The notes beneath the pieces were generated by a model that was not told the origin of the DNA, searched no databases, and saw only the letters and a list, made by a program, of their open reading frames with translations. The position numbers were made by a program, and so were the translations under genes. 64,000 nucleotides of DNA from Limnomonas spitsbergensis (Eukaryota; Chlorophyta; Chlorophyceae; Chlamydomonadales), in contig JAYJMM010000095.1 of the NCBI GenBank assembly GCA_037349105.1, positions 868,001-932,000 of the forward strand, in the 5' to 3' direction. Of this stretch, positions 54,901 to 64,000 are shown in pieces; the stretch's first letter is position 1, and each line of letters opens with the position of its first letter.

Positions 54901-57900
54901 TAGTCGTCACAGCCGGGCAAGTACCAAAGCAAATTAATGCAAACACAAGAAGGCCATGCGGTAAAGTAAGGCTCAGAAACCACACGCACACCAAGAGGGT
55001 GACATGTGCAGGGAAGGAAACCCTGCTTTGTGGCAATAGTCGTCACAGCCGGGCAAGTACCAAAGCAAATTAATGCAAACACAAGAAGGCCATGCGGTAA
55101 AGTAAGGCTCAGAAACCACACGCACACCAAGAGGGTGACATGTGCAGGGAAGGAAACCCTGCTTTGTGGCAATAGTCGTCACAGCCGGGCAAGTACCAAA
55201 GCAAATTAATGCAAACACAAGAAGGCCATGCGGTAAAGTAAGGCTCAGAAACCACACGCACACCAAGAGGGTGACATGTGCAGGGAAGGAAACCCTGCTT
55301 TGTGGCAATAGTCGTCACAGCCGGGCAAGTACCAAAGCAAATTAATGCAAACACAAGAAGGCCATGCGGTAAAGTAAGGCTCAGAAACCACACGCACACC
55401 AAGAGGGTGACATGTGCAGGGAAGGAAACCCTGCTTTGTGGCAATAGTCGTCACAGCCGGGCAAGTACCAAAGCAAATTAATGCAAACACAAGAAGGCCA
55501 TGCGGTAAAGTAAGGCTCAGAAACCACACGCACACCAAGAGGGTGACATGTGCAGGGAAGGAAACCCTGCTTTGTGGCAATAGTCGTCACAGCCGGGCAA
55601 GTACCAAAGCAAATTAATGCAAACACAAGAAGGCCATGCGGTAAAGTAAGGCTCAGAAACCACACGCACACCAAGAGGGTGACATGTGCAGGGAAGGAAA
55701 CCCTGCTTTGTGGCAATAGTCGTCACAGCCGGGCAAGTACCAAAGCAAATTAATGCAAACACAAGAAGGCCATGCGGTAAAGTAAGGCTCAGAAACCACA
55801 CGCACACCAAGAGGGTGACATGTGCAGGGAAGGAAACCCTGCTTTGTGGCAATAGTCGTCACAGCCGGGCAAGTACCAAAGCAAATTAATGCAAACACAA
55901 GAAGGCCATGCGGTAAAGTAAGGCTCAGAAACCACACGCACACCAAGAGGGTGACATGTGCAGGGAAGGAAACCCTGCTTTGTGGCAATAGTCGTCACAG
56001 CCGGGCAAGTACCAAAGCAAATTAATGCAAACACAAGAAGGCCATGCGGTAAAGTAAGGCTCAGAAACCACACGCACACCAAGAGGGTGACATGTGCAGG
56101 GAAGGAAACCCTGCTTTGTGGCAATAGTCGTCACAGCCGGGCAAGTACCAAAGCAAATTAATGCAAACACAAGAAGGCCATGCGGTAAAGTAAGGCTCAG
56201 AAACCACACGCACACCAAGAGGGTGACATGTGCAGGGAAGGAAACCCTGCTTTGTGGCAATAGTCGTCACAGCCGGGCAAGTACCAAAGCAAATTAATGC
56301 AAACACAAGAAGGCCATGCGGTAAAGTAAGGCTCAGAAACCACACGCACACCAAGAGGGTGACATGTGCAGGGAAGGAAACCCTGCTTTGTGGCAATAGT
56401 CGTCACAGCCGGGCAAGTACCAAAGCAAATTAATGCAAACACAAGAAGGCCATGCGGTAAAGTAAGGCTCAGAAACCACACGCACACCAAGAGGGTGACA
56501 TGTGCAGGGAAGGAAACCCTGCTTTGTGGCAATAGTCGTCACAGCCGGGCAAGTACCAAAGCAAATTAATGCAAACACAAGAAGGCCATGCGGTAAAGTA
56601 AGGCTCAGAAACCACACGCACACCAAGAGGGTGACATGTGCAGGGAAGGAAACCCTGCTTTGTGGCAATAGTCGTCACAGCCGGGCAAGTACCAAAGCAA
56701 ATTAATGCAAACACAAGAAGGCCATGCGGTAAAGTAAGGCTCAGAAACCACACGCACACCAAGAGGGTGACATGTGCAGGGAAGGAAACCCTGCTTTGTG
56801 GCAATAGTCGTCACAGCCGGGCAAGTACCAAAGCAAATTAATGCAAACACAAGAAGGCCATGCGGTAAAGTAAGGCTCAGAAACCACACGCACACCAAGA
56901 GGGTGACATGTGCAGGGAAGGAAACCCTGCTTTGTGGCAATAGTCGTCACAGCCGGGCAAGTACCAAAGCAAATTAATGCAAACACAAGAAGGCCATGCG
57001 GTAAAGTAAGGCTCAGAAACCACACGCACACCAAGAGGGTGACATGTGCAGGGAAGGAAACCCTGCTTTGTGGCAATAGTCGTCACAGCCGGGCAAGTAC
57101 CAAAGCAAATTAATGCAAACACAAGAAGGCCATGCGGTAAAGTAAGGCTCAGAAACCACACGCACACCAAGAGGGTGACATGTGCAGGGAAGGAAACCCT
57201 GCTTTGTGGCAATAGTCGTCACAGCCGGGCAAGTACCAAAGCAAATTAATGCAAACACAAGAAGGCCATGCGGTAAAGTAAGGCTCAGAAACCACACGCA
57301 CACCAAGAGGGTGACATGTGCAGGGAAGGAAACCCTGCTTTGTGGCAATAGTCGTCACAGCCGGGCAAGTACCAAAGCAAATTAATGCAAACACAAGAAG
57401 GCCATGCGGTAAAGTAAGGCTCAGAAACCACACGCACACCAAGAGGGTGACATGTGCAGGGAAGGAAACCCTGCTTTGTGGCAATAGTCGTCACAGCCGG
57501 GCAAGTACCAAAGCAAATTAATGCAAACACAAGAAGGCCATGCGGTAAAGTAAGGCTCAGAAACCACACGCACACCAAGAGGGTGACATGTGCAGGGAAG
57601 GAAACCCTGCTTTGTGGCAATAGTCGTCACAGCCGGGCAAGTACCAAAGCAAATTAATGCAAACACAAGAAGGCCATGCGGTAAAGTAAGGCTCAGAAAC
57701 CACACGCACACCAAGAGGGTGACATGTGCAGGGAAGGAAACCCTGCTTTGTGGCAATAGTCGTCACAGCCGGGCAAGTACCAAAGCAAATTAATGCAAAC
57801 ACAAGAAGGCCATGCGGTAAAGTAAGGCTCAGAAACCACACGCACACCAAGAGGGTGACATGTGCAGGGAAGGAAACCCTGCTTTGTGGCAATAGTCGTC

Positions 57901-60900
57901 ACAGCCGGGCAAGTACCAAAGCAAATTAATGCAAACACAAGAAGGCCATGCGGTAAAGTAAGGCTCAGAAACCACACGCACACCAAGAGGGTGACATGTG
58001 CAGGGAAGGAAACCCTGCTTTGTGGCAATAGTCGTCACAGCCGGGCAAGTACCAAAGCAAATTAATGCAAACACAAGAAGGCCATGCGGTAAAGTAAGGC
58101 TCAGAAACCACACGCACACCAAGAGGGTGACATGTGCAGGGAAGGAAACCCTGCTTTGTGGCAATAGTCGTCACAGCCGGGCAAGTACCAAAGCAAATTA
58201 ATGCAAACACAAGAAGGCCATGCGGTAAAGTAAGGCTCAGAAACCACACGCACACCAAGAGGGTGACATGTGCAGGGAAGGAAACCCTGCTTTGTGGCAA
58301 TAGTCGTCACAGCCGGGCAAGTACCAAAGCAAATTAATGCAAACACAAGAAGGCCATGCGGTAAAGTAAGGCTCAGAAACCACACGCACACCAAGAGGGT
58401 GACATGTGCAGGGAAGGAAACCCTGCTTTGTGGCAATAGTCGTCACAGCCGGGCAAGTACCAAAGCAAATTAATGCAAACACAAGAAGGCCATGCGGTAA
58501 AGTAAGGCTCAGAAACCACACGCACACCAAGAGGGTGACATGTGCAGGGAAGGAAACCCTGCTTTGTGGCAATAGTCGTCACAGCCGGGCAAGTACCAAA
58601 GCAAATTAATGCAAACACAAGAAGGCCATGCGGTAAAGTAAGGCTCAGAAACCACACGCACACCAAGAGGGTGACATGTGCAGGGAAGGAAACCCTGCTT
58701 TGTGGCAATAGTCGTCACAGCCGGGCAAGTACCAAAGCAAATTAATGCAAACACAAGAAGGCCATGCGGTAAAGTAAGGCTCAGAAACCACACGCACACC
58801 AAGAGGGTGACATGTGCAGGGAAGGAAACCCTGCTTTGTGGCAATAGTCGTCACAGCCGGGCAAGTACCAAAGCAAATTAATGCAAACACAAGAAGGCCA
58901 TGCGGTAAAGTAAGGCTCAGAAACCACACGCACACCAAGAGGGTGACATGTGCAGGGAAGGAAACCCTGCTTTGTGGCAATAGTCGTCACAGCCGGGCAA
59001 GTACCAAAGCAAATTAATGCAAACACAAGAAGGCCATGCGGTAAAGTAAGGCTCAGAAACCACACGCACACCAAGAGGGTGACATGTGCAGGGAAGGAAA
59101 CCCTGCTTTGTGGCAATAGTCGTCACAGCCGGGCAAGTACCAAAGCAAATTAATGCAAACACAAGAAGGCCATGCGGTAAAGTAAGGCTCAGAAACCACA
59201 CGCACACCAAGAGGGTGACATGTGCAGGGAAGGAAACCCTGCTTTGTGGCAATAGTCGTCACAGCCGGGCAAGTACCAAAGCAAATTAATGCAAACACAA
59301 GAAGGCCATGCGGTAAAGTAAGGCTCAGAAACCACACGCACACCAAGAGGGTGACATGTGCAGGGAAGGAAACCCTGCTTTGTGGCAATAGTCGTCACAG
59401 CCGGGCAAGTACCAAAGCAAATTAATGCAAACACAAGAAGGCCATGCGGTAAAGTAAGGCTCAGAAACCACACGCACACCAAGAGGGTGACATGTGCAGG
59501 GAAGGAAACCCTGCTTTGTGGCAATAGTCGTCACAGCCGGGCAAGTACCAAAGCAAATTAATGCAAACACAAGAAGGCCATGCGGTAAAGTAAGGCTCAG
59601 AAACCACACGCACACCAAGAGGGTGACATGTGCAGGGAAGGAAACCCTGCTTTGTGGCAATAGTCGTCACAGCCGGGCAAGTACCAAAGCAAATTAATGC
59701 AAACACAAGAAGGCCATGCGGTAAAGTAAGGCTCAGAAACCACACGCACACCAAGAGGGTGACATGTGCAGGGAAGGAAACCCTGCTTTGTGGCAATAGT
59801 CGTCACAGCCGGGCAAGTACCAAAGCAAATTAATGCAAACACAAGAAGGCCATGCGGTAAAGTAAGGCTCAGAAACCACACGCACACCAAGAGGGTGACA
59901 TGTGCAGGGAAGGAAACCCTGCTTTGTGGCAATAGTCGTCACAGCCGGGCAAGTACCAAAGCAAATTAATGCAAACACAAGAAGGCCATGCGGTAAAGTA
60001 AGGCTCAGAAACCACACGCACACCAAGAGGGTGACATGTGCAGGGAAGGAAACCCTGCTTTGTGGCAATAGTCGTCACAGCCGGGCAAGTACCAAAGCAA
60101 ATTAATGCAAACACAAGAAGGCCATGCGGTAAAGTAAGGCTCAGAAACCACACGCACACCAAGAGGGTGACATGTGCAGGGAAGGAAACCCTGCTTTGTG
60201 GCAATAGTCGTCACAGCCGGGCAAGTACCAAAGCAAATTAATGCAAACACAAGAAGGCCATGCGGTAAAGTAAGGCTCAGAAACCACACGCACACCAAGA
60301 GGGTGACATGTGCAGGGAAGGAAACCCTGCTTTGTGGCAATAGTCGTCACAGCCGGGCAAGTACCAAAGCAAATTAATGCAAACACAAGAAGGCCATGCG
60401 GTAAAGTAAGGCTCAGAAACCACACGCACACCAAGAGGGTGACATGTGCAGGGAAGGAAACCCTGCTTTGTGGCAATAGTCGTCACAGCCGGGCAAGTAC
60501 CAAAGCAAATTAATGCAAACACAAGAAGGCCATGCGGTAAAGTAAGGCTCAGAAACCACACGCACACCAAGAGGGTGACATGTGCAGGGAAGGAAACCCT
60601 GCTTTGTGGCAATAGTCGTCACAGCCGGGCAAGTACCAAAGCAAATTAATGCAAACACAAGAAGGCCATGCGGTAAAGTAAGGCTCAGAAACCACACGCA
60701 CACCAAGAGGGTGACATGTGCAGGGAAGGAAACCCTGCTTTGTGGCAATAGTCGTCACAGCCGGGCAAGTACCAAAGCAAATTAATGCAAACACAAGAAG
60801 GCCATGCGGTAAAGTAAGGCTCAGAAACCACACGCACACCAAGAGGGTGACATGTGCAGGGAAGGAAACCCTGCTTTGTGGCAATAGTCGTCACAGCCGG

Positions 60901-63900
60901 GCAAGTACCAAAGCAAATTAATGCAAACACAAGAAGGCCATGCGGTAAAGTAAGGCTCAGAAACCACACGCACACCAAGAGGGTGACATGTGCAGGGAAG
61001 GAAACCCTGCTTTGTGGCAATAGTCGTCACAGCCGGGCAAGTACCAAAGCAAATTAATGCAAACACAAGAAGGCCATGCGGTAAAGTAAGGCTCAGAAAC
61101 CACACGCACACCAAGAGGGTGACATGTGCAGGGAAGGAAACCCTGCTTTGTGGCAATAGTCGTCACAGCCGGGCAAGTACCAAAGCAAATTAATGCAAAC
61201 ACAAGAAGGCCATGCGGTAAAGTAAGGCTCAGAAACCACACGCACACCAAGAGGGTGACATGTGCAGGGAAGGAAACCCTGCTTTGTGGCAATAGTCGTC
61301 ACAGCCGGGCAAGTACCAAAGCAAATTAATGCAAACACAAGAAGGCCATGCGGTAAAGTAAGGCTCAGAAACCACACGCACACCAAGAGGGTGACATGTG
61401 CAGGGAAGGAAACCCTGCTTTGTGGCAATAGTCGTCACAGCCGGGCAAGTACCAAAGCAAATTAATGCAAACACAAGAAGGCCATGCGGTAAAGTAAGGC
61501 TCAGAAACCACACGCACACCAAGAGGGTGACATGTGCAGGGAAGGAAACCCTGCTTTGTGGCAATAGTCGTCACAGCCGGGCAAGTACCAAAGCAAATTA
61601 ATGCAAACACAAGAAGGCCATGCGGTAAAGTAAGGCTCAGAAACCACACGCACACCAAGAGGGTGACATGTGCAGGGAAGGAAACCCTGCTTTGTGGCAA
61701 TAGTCGTCACAGCCGGGCAAGTACCAAAGCAAATTAATGCAAACACAAGAAGGCCATGCGGTAAAGTAAGGCTCAGAAACCACACGCACACCAAGAGGGT
61801 GACATGTGCAGGGAAGGAAACCCTGCTTTGTGGCAATAGTCGTCACAGCCGGGCAAGTACCAAAGCAAATTAATGCAAACACAAGAAGGCCATGCGGTAA
61901 AGTAAGGCTCAGAAACCACACGCACACCAAGAGGGTGACATGTGCAGGGAAGGAAACCCTGCTTTGTGGCAATAGTCGTCACAGCCGGGCAAGTACCAAA
62001 GCAAATTAATGCAAACACAAGAAGGCCATGCGGTAAAGTAAGGCTCAGAAACCACACGCACACCAAGAGGGTGACATGTGCAGGGAAGGAAACCCTGCTT
62101 TGTGGCAATAGTCGTCACAGCCGGGCAAGTACCAAAGCAAATTAATGCAAACACAAGAAGGCCATGCGGTAAAGTAAGGCTCAGAAACCACACGCACACC
62201 AAGAGGGTGACATGTGCAGGGAAGGAAACCCTGCTTTGTGGCAATAGTCGTCACAGCCGGGCAAGTACCAAAGCAAATTAATGCAAACACAAGAAGGCCA
62301 TGCGGTAAAGTAAGGCTCAGAAACCACACGCACACCAAGAGGGTGACATGTGCAGGGAAGGAAACCCTGCTTTGTGGCAATAGTCGTCACAGCCGGGCAA
62401 GTACCAAAGCAAATTAATGCAAACACAAGAAGGCCATGCGGTAAAGTAAGGCTCAGAAACCACACGCACACCAAGAGGGTGACATGTGCAGGGAAGGAAA
62501 CCCTGCTTTGTGGCAATAGTCGTCACAGCCGGGCAAGTACCAAAGCAAATTAATGCAAACACAAGAAGGCCATGCGGTAAAGTAAGGCTCAGAAACCACA
62601 CGCACACCAAGAGGGTGACATGTGCAGGGAAGGAAACCCTGCTTTGTGGCAATAGTCGTCACAGCCGGGCAAGTACCAAAGCAAATTAATGCAAACACAA
62701 GAAGGCCATGCGGTAAAGTAAGGCTCAGAAACCACACGCACACCAAGAGGGTGACATGTGCAGGGAAGGAAACCCTGCTTTGTGGCAATAGTCGTCACAG
62801 CCGGGCAAGTACCAAAGCAAATTAATGCAAACACAAGAAGGCCATGCGGTAAAGTAAGGCTCAGAAACCACACGCACACCAAGAGGGTGACATGTGCAGG
62901 GAAGGAAACCCTGCTTTGTGGCAATAGTCGTCACAGCCGGGCAAGTACCAAAGCAAATTAATGCAAACACAAGAAGGCCATGCGGTAAAGTAAGGCTCAG
63001 AAACCACACGCACACCAAGAGGGTGACATGTGCAGGGAAGGAAACCCTGCTTTGTGGCAATAGTCGTCACAGCCGGGCAAGTACCAAAGCAAATTAATGC
63101 AAACACAAGAAGGCCATGCGGTAAAGTAAGGCTCAGAAACCACACGCACACCAAGAGGGTGACATGTGCAGGGAAGGAAACCCTGCTTTGTGGCAATAGT
63201 CGTCACAGCCGGGCAAGTACCAAAGCAAATTAATGCAAACACAAGAAGGCCATGCGGTAAAGTAAGGCTCAGAAACCACACGCACACCAAGAGGGTGACA
63301 TGTGCAGGGAAGGAAACCCTGCTTTGTGGCAATAGTCGTCACAGCCGGGCAAGTACCAAAGCAAATTAATGCAAACACAAGAAGGCCATGCGGTAAAGTA
63401 AGGCTCAGAAACCACACGCACACCAAGAGGGTGACATGTGCAGGGAAGGAAACCCTGCTTTGTGGCAATAGTCGTCACAGCCGGGCAAGTACCAAAGCAA
63501 ATTAATGCAAACACAAGAAGGCCATGCGGTAAAGTAAGGCTCAGAAACCACACGCACACCAAGAGGGTGACATGTGCAGGGAAGGAAACCCTGCTTTGTG
63601 GCAATAGTCGTCACAGCCGGGCAAGTACCAAAGCAAATTAATGCAAACACAAGAAGGCCATGCGGTAAAGTAAGGCTCAGAAACCACACGCACACCAAGA
63701 GGGTGACATGTGCAGGGAAGGAAACCCTGCTTTGTGGCAATAGTCGTCACAGCCGGGCAAGTACCAAAGCAAATTAATGCAAACACAAGAAGGCCATGCG
63801 GTAAAGTAAGGCTCAGAAACCACACGCACACCAAGAGGGTGACATGTGCAGGGAAGGAAACCCTGCTTTGTGGCAATAGTCGTCACAGCCGGGCAAGTAC

Positions 63901-64000
63901 CAAAGCAAATTAATGCAAACACAAGAAGGCCATGCGGTAAAGTAAGGCTCAGAAACCACACGCACACCAAGAGGGTGACATGTGCAGGGAAGGAAACCCT
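32290..64000 (+). repeat. 136-bp satellite DNA, about 233 tandem monomers, continues past the window
   Basis: The monomer is read here as starting GCAGGGAAGGAAACCCTGC, followed by CTTTGTGGCAATAG, CACAGCCGGGCAAG, an AT-rich CAAATTAATGCAAAC, and GGGTGACATGT. It repeats head-to-tail every 136 bases for 31.7 kb without interruption. Rare monomers differ by one base or a one-base indel, for example near 33053, 33872, 35345, 36273, 36700, 38037, 38640, 38718, 41309 and 46065. No variant is seen from about 46.5 kb to the end. The regularly spaced 111-codon (-) and 67-codon (+) open frames are products of the period (136 is not a multiple of three) and are not genes. Role unknown; centromeric, pericentromeric or other heterochromatic satellite are all possible. 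Confidence 0.98.

Noticed and set aside
32391..63913. Hundreds of regularly spaced 111-codon (-) and 67-codon (+) open frames
   Set aside because: They come from reading a 136-bp monomer with few stops through all three frames. Every monomer has them and their phase shifts with single-base indels. No domain, start context or splice structure.
32290..64000. CRISPR-like regular repeats
   Set aside because: There are no unique spacers between conserved repeats; the whole 136-bp unit is repeated, and the genome is eukaryotic.

Overview
The window reads as nuclear DNA of a green alga (chlorophyte), but this rests on protein character and gene architecture only, not on any search. It has no operons or ribosome binding sites. 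Every gene is split into many short exons by GT-AG introns of about 90-1300 bases. The recognised proteins are a plant-type membrane guanylate-binding GTPase, an acylated cyclic-nucleotide-dependent kinase of algal/protist type, and a secreted GH5 mannanase. I rebuilt three complete gene models by hand. In each, all exon phases join and the total coding length divides by three (485, 719 and 584 residues).

Layout. 1-9121: two tandem GH5 mannanase genes on the + strand. Only the last two exons of the first are inside the window; the second is complete in 15 exons. Between them lie an 11 x 38-bp and a 7 x 50-bp minisatellite. One intron of the complete gene carries a tRNA-derived SINE and a 183-bp MITE. 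9122-15516: gene-poor DNA holding five degenerate, inverted relatives of the big satellite (11.09-11.75 kb) and a broken non-LTR retrotransposon on the - strand. That remnant contains a 364-bp tandem duplication, and one of the two copies has been split by a 413-bp MITE. 15517-21167 (-): a 13-exon cyclic-nucleotide-dependent protein kinase (PKG type). 21168-21324: only 157 bases separate its ATG from that of the next, divergent gene. 21325-31507 (+): a 15-exon guanylate-binding-protein-like GTPase with C-terminal membrane segments. 31508-32289: short spacer. 32290-64000: an uninterrupted 136-bp satellite array of about 233 monomers that runs off the window.

How things relate. The kinase and the GTPase share one very short intergenic region and are probably driven by a common bidirectional promoter; whether they work together is not shown. 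The mannanases are a local duplication that has already diverged (a stop eight codons earlier in one copy, and minisatellite expansion in its 3' flank). The satellite has a variable edge, with a six-monomer higher-order repeat, next to the genes, and looks fully homogenised over its last ~17.5 kb. That is the usual behaviour of centromeric or heterochromatic satellites, but nothing here proves a centromere.
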